Shown: positions 53,797 to 63,675, counted from the stretch's first letter. The stretch: 64,000 bases of DNA from Dehalococcoidia bacterium (GCA_035310145.1 DATGEL010000044.1:43830-107829), one strand, 5' to 3'. Notes: generated by a model not told the origin, from the sequence alone. Numbers and translations: made by a program.

Positions 53797-55527
53797 ATGA
53801 GCGAAGAGAACTACTGGACGCGACGTATGATACGGCGCCTCTCGCGCCGGCGAGTACTCGCCGGCGGCGTGGCAGCGGGCGCAGCGTGGATCGCCGCGGC
53901 CTGTGGCGGCGGCTCCAATAATAGGGGCGGCGCGGCCACGGCGACCAAAGCGGCGGGCGCCGCTAGCGGTACTGCCGCCGGCACCGCAGCGGCGAGTGCG
54001 GCCGCTTCAGCGCAGGCCGGCCAGGCCGGCGCGAAGCAGCCGAAGAAGGGCGGCACGCTGAAGTGGGGCATCGAGGCGGACGTGGCGTCGCTCGATCCGG
54101 TCTGGACGACGGCTACCGTTACCTCGGAGATGGCGCTCAATCTCTACGACCAGCTCTTCATCTGGGACGCGAACCAGAAGCCGCAGCCGGTGCTGGTCAA
54201 AGATTACGCGATCAGCCCGGACAACCTCACCTACACCTTCAATCTGCGTCAGGAGGCGACCTTCGATGGCGGCAGGCCGATCCTCGCCGCCGACGTCGTG
54301 CCGTCGGTCCTGCGCTGGAGCAAGAACCAGGCGTCCGGCATCTCCATGTTCAAGGTCGTCAATAGCTGGGAGGCGAAGGACGATCACACCGTCGTCCTGG
54401 AATTGAAAGAGCCGTATAGCCTCGTGATCGACTCGTTCTCCACGGGCTTCGGCGCGCCGTTCATCATGACGAAGGAGGCGGCGAGCACCGCGCCGGACCA
54501 GCGCGTGGACGACGTGACCGCCTCCGGCCCGTTCAAGCTGCAGGAGTGGACGAAGGGCAGCCGCCTTGTCCTGAAACGGCGGGACGACTACAAAAGCCCG
54601 CCCGGCACACCGAGCAACCTTGCCGGTGCCCGCACGGTGTATCTCGACTCGGTGGAGATTCCGATCATTCCCGATCAAAACAGCCGCCTTTCAGCGCTGC
54701 AGGCCGGCACGATCGACCTGATGACACAGCCGCTCAGCGACTACTACGACCAGCTCAAGGGCGATCCGAACGTCTCGATCCTGGTCAACGGCCTCGGCTC
54801 GTACAACGTCGTGTTGCTGAATAATACGCGGCCGCCGTTCAACAACCCGCTGGCGCGGCAAGCCGTGCTTGCAGCCACGGACATCGACAAGTTCATGACG
54901 GCCGGCTGGGGCAAGAACCTGTGGAAGCCTTGCCCGGCGATCTTCCTCTGCGGGTCGCCGAACGAGAGCAAGGCCAGTATCGACCAGTACAACCGCAAGG
55001 ATCTGACGAAGGCGAAGCAGCTCTTCCAGCAGTTGCAGCAGTCCGGCGGCTACGACGGGCGGCCGATCACGCTGCTGGCGAACACGACCTATACCTGGAT
55101 GCTGAACGAGAGCCAGGTGACGAAGCAGATGCTGGAGAGCATCGGCTTCAAGGTCGATTATCAGACACCGGACTGGGCCACCGCAGTCAGCATCCGCCCG
55201 AGCAAAGATAAGTGGGATCTGTTCCACACGGGCGGCGTGCACGGCCCCGGCGGCAACGATCCGCTGCGCTCACTGCCGCTCAACCCAACCTGGTTCGGCT
55301 GGTATCAGAGCGCGGAGATGGACGACCTCAAGCACCAGTACGGTCTCGCCACCACGCCGGACCAGCAGAAACAGGTGCTGGATAAGGTGCAGACCCTCTG
55401 GTACAAGGACGTGCCTGACCTGCTGCTCGGCGTGGCGCAGTTCTACGACGCCTTCCATACCTACGTGAAGGGGTATAACAACTCACCCAACCAGACGAGC
55501 TTCTGGAACGTCTGGCTGGACAGGTAG
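53797..55527 (+). CDS. Oligopeptide-type ABC transporter substrate-binding lipoprotein (locus 2)
   Basis: 576 residues from the ATG at 53797. A twin-arginine-like RRLSRRRVLAGG, a hydrophobic core, and the lipobox AAAC (Cys36), followed by an Ala/Gly/Thr-rich linker. Mature-domain SBP family 5 features: GGTLKWGIEADVASLDPVW, ATFDGGRPILAADVVPSVLRW, TASGPFKLQEW and NNPLARQAVLAATDIDKF. The ligand is unknown. It resembles the binding protein at 33451 in domain order, but the sequences are clearly different. Two permeases follow, no ATPase. Confidence 0.93.
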   Translation: MSEENYWTRRMIRRLSRRRVLAGGVAAGAAWIAAACGGGSNNRGGAATATKAAGAASGTAAGTAAASAAASAQAGQAGAKQPKKGGTLKWGIEADVASLDPVWTTATVTSEMALNLYDQLFIWDANQKPQPVLVKDYAISPDNLTYTFNLRQEATFDGGRPILAADVVPSVLRWSKNQASGISMFKVVNSWEAKDDHTVVLELKEPYSLVIDSFSTGFGAPFIMTKEAASTAPDQRVDDVTASGPFKLQEWTKGSRLVLKRRDDYKSPPGTPSNLAGARTVYLDSVEIPIIPDQNSRLSALQAGTIDLMTQPLSDYYDQLKGDPNVSILVNGLGSYNVVLLNNTRPPFNNPLARQAVLAATDIDKFMTAGWGKNLWKPCPAIFLCGSPNESKASIDQYNRKDLTKAKQLFQQLQQSGGYDGRPITLLANTTYTWMLNESQVTKQMLESIGFKVDYQTPDWATAVSIRPSKDKWDLFHTGGVHGPGGNDPLRSLPLNPTWFGWYQSAEMDDLKHQYGLATTPDQQKQVLDKVQTLWYKDVPDLLLGVAQFYDAFHTYVKGYNNSPNQTSFWNVWLDR

Positions 55528-55542
55528 AAGAGGCACGAGCCG

Positions 55543-56490
55543 ATGGTGAAGTATATCGGCCAGCGGCTCGTGGCCGCGGTGCCCGTGCTGGTAGTGGTCG
55601 TGATCGCCGCCTTCGCCCTGCTGCATGTCGCACCCGGCGACCCGGCAGCGCTGATCGCCGGTGACAACGCGACGCCCACGCAGATCCATGAGCTGCACCG
55701 CAAGCTTGGCCTCGACCAGCCGCTGTATATGCAGCTCGGCATCTGGGTGAAGAACCTGGCGCACGGCGACTTCGGCAAGTCGATCTTTTCCGGCGAGACC
55801 CTGACGAAGCTCGTGGGCCAGCGCATCCAGCCCACGCTCGCGCTTGCGATCCTGGGTGAGCTGATCGCGATCTGCATCGGCGTGCCGCTGGGCGTGCTGG
55901 CGGCGCGCCGGCGCAACTCCTGGCTGGATCGCGGCGTGATGATCTTCGCCGTGCTCGGCTTCGCCATGCCCTCGTTCTGGCTGGGCTACAACCTGATCTT
56001 TCTCTTCTCGCTGGACGTGCACTGGCTGCCGCCGACCGGTTATCGGCCGATCTCGGCCGGCATCGGGCCGTTCCTAAAGTACCTGATTCTGCCGTCGCTC
56101 ACGCTGGGCTTCGGCGTGGCGGCGCTGATCGCGCGCATGACACGCGCCACTATGCTCGAAGTGCTGCGCCAGGACTACGTGCGCACGGCGCGGGCCAAGG
56201 GGCTGCGCGAGCAGGCGGTGCTCGTGCGGCACGCGGCGAAAAACGCCGCGATTCCGGTGCTGACGGTGATCGGCCTCAGCGTCGCCTACGTGCTCAGCGG
56301 CTCGGTGATCATCGAAACCGTCTTCTCGATTCCGGGCATGGGCCGTCTCTTCGCCGAGGCCGCAATCAACCGCGACTATCCGATCGTGCAGGGAACGATC
56401 CTCGTCACCGGGGTGCTGTTCGTGCTGGTGAACCTGCTCGTCGATCTCTCCTACGTGCTCTTCGACCCGCGGATCCGGTACTACTCGTGA
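55543..56490 (+). CDS. ABC transporter permease, DppB/OppB-like (locus 2)
   Basis: 315 residues, 15 nt after the binding-protein gene. N-terminal helix LVAAVPVLVVVVIAAFALLHVAPGD, the typical loop HKLGLDQPLYMQLGIWVKNL-like segment, and EAA loop VLRQDYVRTARAKGLREQAVLVRHAAKNAAIPVLT. Its stop overlaps the GTG start of the next permease by 4 nt, so the two are coupled. Confidence 0.94.
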   Translation: MVKYIGQRLVAAVPVLVVVVIAAFALLHVAPGDPAALIAGDNATPTQIHELHRKLGLDQPLYMQLGIWVKNLAHGDFGKSIFSGETLTKLVGQRIQPTLALAILGELIAICIGVPLGVLAARRRNSWLDRGVMIFAVLGFAMPSFWLGYNLIFLFSLDVHWLPPTGYRPISAGIGPFLKYLILPSLTLGFGVAALIARMTRATMLEVLRQDYVRTARAKGLREQAVLVRHAAKNAAIPVLTVIGLSVAYVLSGSVIIETVFSIPGMGRLFAEAAINRDYPIVQGTILVTGVLFVLVNLLVDLSYVLFDPRIRYYS

Positions 56491-57395
56491 GCGCCAACGT
56501 CGCCGACACGATCCTGCTCGGCGGGCGGAGCGAGCGGCTGGCAGGCGCCGACCGTTCACGCTGGGCGGCCGCGGCGCGGCTGGCGCGGCGCAACCCAACC
56601 GCCGCCGCGGGTCTCGGCGTGCTGCTGCTGCTGCTGGCGCTTGCCCTGCTCGCACCGCTGGTTGCGCCTTACCAACCGAACGCGCTTAACCCGGTCGTCC
56701 GCCTGCAAAAACCGAGCGCCGCCCACCTCTTCGGCACGGATAGCATCGGCCAGGACGTGCTCAGCCGCGCGATCTACGGCGCCCGCGTCTCGCTTAGCGT
56801 CGGCTTCACGGTGTCGGCGATTTCGGCGCTGCTCGGCACGCTGATCGGCGCCTGCGCTGGCTTCTTCCGCGCAGTCGACCTGGTGTTGATGCGGATCATG
56901 GACGGCCTCATGGCTTTTCCGGGCCTGCTGCTGGCGTTGGCGCTGATCGCGATCGTCGGCCCGCACCTCTGGGCGGTGATCCTCGTGCTCGGCGCCGTCC
57001 AGACGCCCGGCACGGCGCGGTTGATGCGTGCCTCGGTGCTTAGCCTGCGCGAAAACCTCTACGTCGAGGCGGCGCGCGCGATCGGCGTGAACGAGCGCCG
57101 CATGATCTGGCGCTACATCCTGCCGAACGCCCTGGCGCCGTTGCTGGTGCAGGCCACCTTCAGCTTCGCGAGCGCCGTGCTCTCCGAGGCGGCGCTGAGC
57201 TTTCTGGGCACCGGCATCCCGCCAACCACGCCCAGCTGGGGCAACATCATCGGCCAGGGCCGCGCGGTGATTCAGCAGGCGCCGTGGTTGAGCATCTACC
57301 CGGGGCTACTGATCGTGATGACCGTGCTGGCGATGAGCGTCCTCGGCGACGGCCTGCGCGACACGCTCGATCCGACGTTGTCGCGGCAGATGTGA
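56487..57395 (+). CDS. ABC transporter permease, DppC/OppC-like (locus 2)
   Basis: 302 residues from a GTG at 56487. Family core: FGTDSIGQDVLSRAIYGARVSLSVGF, MDGLMAFPGLLLALALIAIVG, and the EAA loop YVEAARAIGVNERRMIWRYILPNALAPLLV. Last gene of the locus. No ATP-binding subunits follow; instead a serine protease gene lies convergent 19 nt away. Confidence 0.94.
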   Translation: MSANVADTILLGGRSERLAGADRSRWAAAARLARRNPTAAAGLGVLLLLLALALLAPLVAPYQPNALNPVVRLQKPSAAHLFGTDSIGQDVLSRAIYGARVSLSVGFTVSAISALLGTLIGACAGFFRAVDLVLMRIMDGLMAFPGLLLALALIAIVGPHLWAVILVLGAVQTPGTARLMRASVLSLRENLYVEAARAIGVNERRMIWRYILPNALAPLLVQATFSFASAVLSEAALSFLGTGIPPTTPSWGNIIGQGRAVIQQAPWLSIYPGLLIVMTVLAMSVLGDGLRDTLDPTLSRQM

Positions 57396-57413
57396 GCGCC
57401 CGGTTGCCCGCTG

Positions 57414-59555
57414 CTACTTGCCCTTCTGCACCTTCTGCAGATGGCTGAGGCCGGCCTTGGCGAGGGCGATCGTGGCCTTGTCGTTGCCGCGCGTGGCGCC
57501 GGCGCGGGTGATGCCGGAGATGGCCGTAACGGTGATGTCGTCCACCAGCACGATGCAGCGCGTGACGCCGATCTTCTGCCCGCCGTCGGTCGTGAAGGTG
57601 CCGCCGGCGCAGGCCACGGGCTTGCCGAAGCCGCCGGGCTTCGTGTCGGGCTGGCTTTCCAGGTCGTCGAACAGGGCCCTGGCGTCGCTGGCCGTCGGGA
57701 AGAACGTGTAATAGAGGAGATCCACGTCGTCCGGGCCGTGCACGCCGACATCGACCGCCGCCACGGCGCCGTGCTGCTGCTCGGTGTTGCTGGGCGTGCC
57801 CGCGGCCGGCTGCGCGTTGGAAAAACCGGACGGCAGCTCCTTGCCGTCGAAGCGGGTCTCGAGCAACGGCTGGTAGAGCGCCGGCGCGGTGCGGGTCGGT
57901 GCCGGCGCCTGCGTTGGCGCCGTCTGGGTTGGCTGCGCCTGCGTCGGGCCAGCCGAGGCGCTCGGCCTGGGCTGCTGCGGCGGCGGCGTAGTGCCGGGGC
58001 AACCGAGCGTCAGCAGCGCCCGGCCGGCGGCGGCCACGTCGAGGCGGTGCTTGCTTACGTTGTTTCGCCTGTCCACGATCTGCGGGCCGCTCGAAGTCAG
58101 GGCTTTTTCGATGTTGTCCGCCGAGGCGCCCTTGCATTTCGAGACGATCGCCGCCACGGCGCCGGCCGCGTGCGGCGTAGCCTGCGAGGTGCCCGACTCG
58201 GTGATCCCCGCGGCGGTGATGCGGCTGCCGGGCGCCAGCAGGCCGAGAGTCGGCCCGGACTGCGAGAAGCAGGCGACCAGGTCGGCCTTCGTCGCCTGGT
58301 CGCCGCAGTCGCCGAAGTCGGTGCGGCCGATGTCGGCCACGTACACGGCGCCGACGCTGACCGCACCCGGCGCGCAGGCCGGCTTCTCAATGCCGTTGAC
58401 GAAAGCGCCGCTGGCCATCGCGTCGTTGCCGGCCGCCACCAACGGCAGGATGCCGGCGCGGCGCAGTTGCTCGTAGGCGCCGGTCAGCGGCGACTCGCTG
58501 CACGGCGTCGTGTGATAGTCCCGCGAGGCGCCGACGCTCATGTTGACCGAGACGATGTTGTACTGGGCACGGTGCTGCATCACCCAGTCCAGCCCCGCCA
58601 GCTCCAGCGATGAGCTGGTGTGACCGCTGTCGAAGATGTCCAGCGAGACGATCTTCGCCCCCGGCGCCACCGCGGCGACGATGCCGGCCACGTTGGTGCC
58701 GTGCATGCCCTGCGCGTCAGAGTCGGTGCGGCCGTCGTCCGGAGCGATGTGCTGGAAGACGGCCACGCGGCAGGCCGCCGGCTGACCGGGCGCCGAGCAG
58801 CTAAAGGCGTCGCGGCGGAAGTCCACGCCGGTGTCGAGGATCGCGACGGCCGTCCCCTCGCCGGTGAAGCCGGCGGCGGCGGCGGCGGGCTGGTCGATCA
58901 GTGCCAGGCTCACGCTCAGCGGCGGGCGCGGATTCGACTGCTCTGCCTCGTCAGTGCCGCGTACACGGTCCGCGAGCGCGGCGCCGCCGGCGCCTGGCCG
59001 GCCCGGCACGCCGGAGATCGGCGTGGGCGCGGCGTACTGCTCGTTCGCGGTCACGCCGGCGACCTCGGGACGCTTCAACAGCGAGAGCAAAGTCTCGCCG
59101 CTGGTGAAGTGCACGAGCACGGAGCCGAAGCTCTTGAAGTTCTGCACGATGCTGGCCGTGCCGGGGTAGAGCGCCACGATCTGCTGCTTGATCTGGTCGT
59201 ACTGCGTCGTGCGCAGGTCGGCGAGCTGCTGGTCGCTGACGTTGACGCCGATCACGGCCGCGGCCTGCTTCAGGCGCTGCGTCACCACGTCTTCGTTGAG
59301 CACGACGATGCCGTCGGCGGCGCCCTTGGCGACCAGCTCGTCCAGCACGGACTTGTCGAGCTTGCCCTGGCCGACGAGTTGCTGGAGGTCCTGCAAGACC
59401 TGGCCGCCGGGCGGCGCGCCCGGCTTCGCAGTTGGAGTCGGCGTTGGCGACTTCGCCTTCTTGCCGCCGCAGGCGGCCACGGCGAGCGGCAGCAGCACGG
59501 CGATCAGGCAGAGCAATACGGCGCGGCGCCGGGCCGGCCGGAGCGGGGCGATCAT
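57414..59555 (-). CDS. S8 (subtilisin-like) serine protease lipoprotein
   Basis: 713 residues. Signal with a lipobox (LAVAACGG, Cys29), then a Pro/Thr-rich linker. A propeptide/inhibitor-like region spans about 50-180, with a FVHFTSGETLLSLLKRPEVAGVTANE-type segment. The catalytic triad is visible: Asp241 (AILDTGVD), His285 (MHGTNVAGI) and Ser457 (GTSQATPHAAG), with the oxyanion Asn377 (VAAGNDA). A Pro/Gln/Thr-rich linker leads to a final domain of about 120 residues whose family I do not know. It would act on the cell surface. Confidence 0.9.
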   Translation of the reverse strand: MIAPLRPARRRAVLLCLIAVLLPLAVAACGGKKAKSPTPTPTAKPGAPPGGQVLQDLQQLVGQGKLDKSVLDELVAKGAADGIVVLNEDVVTQRLKQAAAVIGVNVSDQQLADLRTTQYDQIKQQIVALYPGTASIVQNFKSFGSVLVHFTSGETLLSLLKRPEVAGVTANEQYAAPTPISGVPGRPGAGGAALADRVRGTDEAEQSNPRPPLSVSLALIDQPAAAAAGFTGEGTAVAILDTGVDFRRDAFSCSAPGQPAACRVAVFQHIAPDDGRTDSDAQGMHGTNVAGIVAAVAPGAKIVSLDIFDSGHTSSSLELAGLDWVMQHRAQYNIVSVNMSVGASRDYHTTPCSESPLTGAYEQLRRAGILPLVAAGNDAMASGAFVNGIEKPACAPGAVSVGAVYVADIGRTDFGDCGDQATKADLVACFSQSGPTLGLLAPGSRITAAGITESGTSQATPHAAGAVAAIVSKCKGASADNIEKALTSSGPQIVDRRNNVSKHRLDVAAAGRALLTLGCPGTTPPPQQPRPSASAGPTQAQPTQTAPTQAPAPTRTAPALYQPLLETRFDGKELPSGFSNAQPAAGTPSNTEQQHGAVAAVDVGVHGPDDVDLLYYTFFPTASDARALFDDLESQPDTKPGGFGKPVACAGGTFTTDGGQKIGVTRCIVLVDDITVTAISGITRAGATRGNDKATIALAKAGLSHLQKVQKGK

Positions 59556-59726
59556 GAAGCGAACCTCTACCGAGACGAGCGCGGCCCGTTGCGGTCAACG
59601 AATCCGCAACGCCGTGATTTTCAGTCGCCGCTATGCTACGCGCCGCCGCGCTGCTTTGCCACACTTTTGTTCGATGCTCAAAACGGCCGTGCGCGCCATG
59701 CGCCGATCCGGCAGCAGTTCAGCAGA

Positions 59727-60920
59727 TCAAATGACCTCTGCCCGCCGCAGCGCCTCGATCTGCGGCCAGTCGTAGCCGAGATCCAGCAGCACGGTCTCCG
59801 TGTCCATGCCCAGCTCCGGGGCCGAGCGCAGCGGCGGCGGCGGCGTGGCGGAGAGGTGAATGGGAATGCCGGCGCTGCGCAGCGTGCCCAGGTTCGGGTG
59901 CTCGATCGTCGTCAGGTAGCCGTTGGCCAGCGCTTGTTCGCTCGCTTCCACGGCGCGGTAGTCGTTGACGGGACCGCAGGGCACGTCCTCCGTGATCAGC
60001 CGCGCCAGCCAGTCGGCGACCGCGCGCGTGGCGAAGATCGCTTCCAGCAGCTCTTCCAGCCCGGCGGCGTTGCGGTCACGGTCCCACGGCCCGGCAAAGC
60101 GCGGATCGTGCTCCAGGTCAGGCTTCCCAAGCGCCCGGCAGAGCCGCGGCCACATCTTCGGGTCCACGGCGGCGATCGCCAGCCAGCCGTCGGCGCAGCG
60201 GTAGTGGCTATACGTGGGGCTGCGGCGCCAGCGGGCGCGGCCCTGCTTGCCGGTGCGCAGGTAACGCATCAACTGTCGCCCCTGAAAGGCGAGCATCGAG
60301 CCGAACAGCGAGACTTCGACCTTCTGCCCCATGCCGGTCTGTTGCCGCGCGTACAGCGCCGAGACGATGCCGAGGGCGAAGAGCATGGCGCTGATCTCGT
60401 CGGCGGCGCCGGGCAGCGCCGGCTGCGGCGGCTCGTGGCCCGGCCCGCCCGCCTGCTCGACCATCAGCCCGCTCACGGCCTGCGCGATGTGATCGTACCC
60501 GGGCCGCTCCCGCTCCGGCCCGCGCGGACCGAACGCCGAGGCCGCGGCGTAGATCAGCCGCGGATTGAGCGGGCGCAGCGCTTCGTAGCCGCAGCCCAGC
60601 CGCTCCATCACGCCGGGTCGGAAATTCTCGGCCAGCCCATCCATATGCGGCACGAGCCTGTGCACGATCTCGCGCGCTTCCGGCCGGCGCAGGTCCAGCG
60701 TGATCGAGCGCTTGCCGCGGTTGTAGGTTTCGAAATACGCAGAGAAGCCCTCGGCGTCGCGCTCCATCTGCCGGCCCAGCTCGCCGTCCAGGCGTGGCTC
60801 GACCTTGAGCACGTCCGCGCCGAGGTCGGCCAGCAGCGAGGTCGCGTACGGCCCCTGCTGGTAGCGCGTGAAGTCGAGCACACGGACGCCGGCCAGCGGT
60901 CCGCCTTCCGTTTCCGGCAC
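59727..60920 (-). CDS. CaiB/BaiF family CoA-transferase
   Basis: 397 residues from a GTG at 60920 (GGGGGAAGAG upstream); an ATG 29 codons earlier is possible but has no SD. Core: LAGVRVLDFTRYQQGPYATSLLADLGADVLKVEPRLDGE, NRGKRSITLDLRRPEAREIVHRL, DGLAENFRPGVMERLGCGYE, RPGYDHIAQAVSGLMVEQAGG. Reaction as in the other class III CoA-transferases; substrate unknown. Divergent from the SDR gene at 61043. The two may work in one acyl-CoA pathway. Confidence 0.88.
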   Translation of the reverse strand: MPETEGGPLAGVRVLDFTRYQQGPYATSLLADLGADVLKVEPRLDGELGRQMERDAEGFSAYFETYNRGKRSITLDLRRPEAREIVHRLVPHMDGLAENFRPGVMERLGCGYEALRPLNPRLIYAAASAFGPRGPERERPGYDHIAQAVSGLMVEQAGGPGHEPPQPALPGAADEISAMLFALGIVSALYARQQTGMGQKVEVSLFGSMLAFQGRQLMRYLRTGKQGRARWRRSPTYSHYRCADGWLAIAAVDPKMWPRLCRALGKPDLEHDPRFAGPWDRDRNAAGLEELLEAIFATRAVADWLARLITEDVPCGPVNDYRAVEASEQALANGYLTTIEHPNLGTLRSAGIPIHLSATPPPPLRSAPELGMDTETVLLDLGYDWPQIEALRRAEVI

Positions 60921-61042
60921 CTCTTCCCCCGTCGCGCGCGGCGATTGCGCCAGGGCGCCGGCCCGACCCGCGGCCGGCGAAGGCGCTCGTGGTGCGAACC
61001 GCGCCATACTGTGCTGACAGCATTTTGAGCAGGGGGAGATCG

Positions 61043-61789
61043 ATGGGCAAGCTCGACGGGCGTGTGGCCGTAGTCACCGGCGGAGCGCGCGGCCTGGGTG
61101 CGGCCGCGGCGCTGCGCCTCGCCGCGGAAGGAGCGCGGATCGGCGTGCTCGACCTGCGCGAGGCGGACGACACCCGCGGCCGCATCCAGGCGGCCGGCGG
61201 CGCCTGCGAGACGTTTCGCTGCGACACGACGGACGAGTCGCAGGTCGCGGCGGCGATCGAGGGTGTGCACGGCCGGCTGGGGGCGCTCGACATCCTCGTC
61301 AACAACGCCGGCATCCTGCAGCCGCGCGCCGTTTCGCTGGAGATGAGCAAGGCCGAGGTCGAGCGGTATGTCGCGGTCAACTACGTCGGCTACTTCGTCG
61401 TGACCAAGGCGGCCTACCCGCTGCTGAAGCAGAGCCAGCACGCCCGCATCATCAACGTCGCCTCGCGCACGTACTTCCTGGCGAACGCCGGACAGATGGC
61501 CTACGTGGCGAGCAAGGGCGCCGTGCTGGGGATGACGCGCGTGCTGGCGCGCGAGCTGGGGGCCGACAACATCTGCGTGAACGCGGTGATGCCCGGACAG
61601 ATCGCCACCGAGGGCACGCGCGCGTACACAGACGAAGAGACGTTCAACCGCACGATGCAGAACCAGTCGATCAAGAAGCGCGGCACGCCCGAGCACCTTG
61701 CCGGCCTGATCGCCTTCCTCGCCAGCGACGACGCCGAGCTGATCACCGGTCAGACGATCCTCTGCGACGGTGGCGCGTATCTGCACTGA
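61043..61789 (+). CDS. Short-chain dehydrogenase/reductase (SDR)
   Basis: 248 residues with GGGGGAGATCG before the ATG. TGGARGLG (NAD(P)-binding, about residues 12-19), NNAG at the end of beta-4, the Ser of NVASRT and YVASK (the Tyr-x3-Lys pair). A classical SDR that oxidises or reduces a carbonyl or hydroxyl. The ending ITGQTILCDGGAYL is the usual family C-terminus. Adjacent to the CoA-transferase and to a CocE-like hydrolase, suggesting a catabolic cluster. Confidence 0.93.
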   Translation: MGKLDGRVAVVTGGARGLGAAAALRLAAEGARIGVLDLREADDTRGRIQAAGGACETFRCDTTDESQVAAAIEGVHGRLGALDILVNNAGILQPRAVSLEMSKAEVERYVAVNYVGYFVVTKAAYPLLKQSQHARIINVASRTYFLANAGQMAYVASKGAVLGMTRVLARELGADNICVNAVMPGQIATEGTRAYTDEETFNRTMQNQSIKKRGTPEHLAGLIAFLASDDAELITGQTILCDGGAYLH

Positions 61790-61831
61790 GCGAGAGCCTG
61801 GGCTGGCACCGGCCCGTGCCTCGGCCCGATG

Positions 61832-63574
61832 TCACTGCCGCGGCATGAGCGGCAGGGTGATGTGCGAGGGATGGGTGGCGTCGTGCCAGACCGTCTGGCG
61901 GGCGGGGATCAGCTCGGTCTCGGTTGCGATCGGCCGGCCGGTGTTGGGGTTGCGGTCGAAGCGCGGGAAGTTGCTGGAGCTGATCTCCAGCCGCAGGCGG
62001 TGGCCCGGCAGGAAGACGTGGCTGGTTGACCACAGGTCGATCGTGAAGGCGTAAACCTGGCCGGGGCGGATCAGCGCCGGCTCGGTGGCCGAGTCGCGGT
62101 AGCGGGCGCGGATGATGCCGTCCTGGATGTTGTGCGCGTAGCCGTTCGGGCGCACGTCCACGAGCTTGGCGGTGAAGTCCGTGTCGTACGCCGAGGACGA
62201 GGCGTAGAGCGTTACCGAGATCGGCCCGCTCACCTCCAGCGGATCGCGCAGCGCCTCCGAGCTGTAGACCAGCACATCGGGCCGCGCCTCGACCGGCCGC
62301 TGGTCGAAGACGCCGAGCGGCACGATCAGCGTCGAGCCGCCCAGCGTCGGTACGGGGTCGTCGGGATCGTAAACGTACGCGTCGGCCGGCTCGCTCGCCG
62401 GCGGCTCGGGGCTGAGCACGCCGTCCCCGGAGGCCGAGTTGGCCCCGCCGCGGCTGTGCAGATACCAGGGCGTGAACTGCGCCGCCGGCGGCGGCCAGGC
62501 CGTCGCCGTCTGCCAGCGGTTCTCGCCCATGGTGAAGAAGCGCACCGGCGGCCCGTCCATCGCGCCGTTCTGCTCGCCCTTCAGCCAGTGATCGAACCAG
62601 CGGCGCTGCTCCTCCAGCAGGTCGATCGCCGCGGCCGGGCCGAAGTCGATCTCGCCGGTGCCCTTCGAGGTCGGCTGTGTGTACGGAAAGAGATGGCCCC
62701 ACGGCCCCATCAGCAGCTTCTGCGCTCTGCGCGCCCGCGGCGTGCCGGCCGCCGTGATGCCGCTGAAGTTGTTCCAGGTGCCCTCCTGGAAGATGTCGTA
62801 CCAGGAACCCATGTGGTAGATCGGCACGTCCACCTGCTGATACCGGCGGCGCAGGTTGACCCGCCACCAGTACGGCCCGTCGTCGGCGTGCGCCAGGTAG
62901 TCGGCGAAGTAGGGTGCAATCGCTTTCAAGCGCTCGGCCCAGTCGCTCAGCGGCAGATGCCGGTACCACTGCGGCGTGAGCGGGCGGGCGAAGTTGAGCG
63001 CCGGATCGACGTAGCCGTCCAGCTCGTCGAGCGCCGCCTGACCCAGCCCACGCCGCTCGGCGGTGTTACGGCCCTTGAAGATGGCGTAGCTGACCATCCA
63101 GCCGAACTCGAAGGCGCCGCCGCTGTGGTAGACCCAGCTCTGGTGGAAGTCGGAGGAAGCCGAGATCGGCGCCATCGCCTTGAGATGCGGCGGCGCCTTC
63201 GGCGCAAGCACGTGCTGATCTGCAGCCAGGTACGACTGCCCGATCGTGCCGATCTCGCCCGTGGACCAGGGCTGCGCGGCGGACCATTCGATCGTGTCGT
63301 AGCCATCGTCGCCCTCGTTCACGATCGGGTAGTAGTCGCCCTCCGAACCGAAGCGGCCGCGGCAGTCCTGCGCCACGACGGCGTAGCCGTTTCGCACCCA
63401 GTACGCCGCGCCCGCGCCCGCGCCGCCGCGCCCGTACGGCGTGCGCGAGACGAGCACCGGAAAGCACCCCGCCTTCGCCGGCCGGTAGACATCGGCCTGC
63501 AAGCGCACGCCGTCGCGCATCGGCACCCAGACATCGCGATCGACGGCGCCTTCGAACGTGGCCGGCTGCACCAT
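61832..63574 (-). CDS. CocE/NonD family hydrolase
   Basis: 580 residues from the ATG at 63574 behind GAGGAGG. The X-Pro dipeptidyl-peptidase/cocaine-esterase family pattern: VWVPMRDGVRLQADVYRPA, RTPYGRGG, QDCRGRFGSEG and the nucleophile serine in GTIGQSYLA. A C-terminal jelly-roll domain contains AYDTDFTAKLVDVRPNGYAHN and RLEISSSNFPRFDRNPNTG. It cleaves ester or amide bonds of small molecules or peptides; the substrate is unknown. No signal peptide is seen. Confidence 0.9.
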   Translation of the reverse strand: MVQPATFEGAVDRDVWVPMRDGVRLQADVYRPAKAGCFPVLVSRTPYGRGGAGAGAAYWVRNGYAVVAQDCRGRFGSEGDYYPIVNEGDDGYDTIEWSAAQPWSTGEIGTIGQSYLAADQHVLAPKAPPHLKAMAPISASSDFHQSWVYHSGGAFEFGWMVSYAIFKGRNTAERRGLGQAALDELDGYVDPALNFARPLTPQWYRHLPLSDWAERLKAIAPYFADYLAHADDGPYWWRVNLRRRYQQVDVPIYHMGSWYDIFQEGTWNNFSGITAAGTPRARRAQKLLMGPWGHLFPYTQPTSKGTGEIDFGPAAAIDLLEEQRRWFDHWLKGEQNGAMDGPPVRFFTMGENRWQTATAWPPPAAQFTPWYLHSRGGANSASGDGVLSPEPPASEPADAYVYDPDDPVPTLGGSTLIVPLGVFDQRPVEARPDVLVYSSEALRDPLEVSGPISVTLYASSSAYDTDFTAKLVDVRPNGYAHNIQDGIIRARYRDSATEPALIRPGQVYAFTIDLWSTSHVFLPGHRLRLEISSSNFPRFDRNPNTGRPIATETELIPARQTVWHDATHPSHITLPLMPRQ

Positions 63575-63622
63575 GCTCGGCCTCCTCTTCGTTCCAGCCG
63601 GCGGCGCTGGCACGGCCCTTCG

Positions 63623-63675
63623 GCCCTCACCTCATCTCACTTGCCCTCTCCCAATCCTGGGAGAGGGGCAATCCG
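63623..63675. repeat. Family A palindromic repeat (copy 4)
   Basis: CCCTCTCCCA (63645-63654) pairs perfectly with TGGGAGAGGG (63659-63668) around loop ATCC. The left flank GGCCCTCACCTCAT is the complement of the ATGAGGTGAGGGCC flank in copy 3. In the gap upstream of the CocE/NonD gene. Confidence 0.8.
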
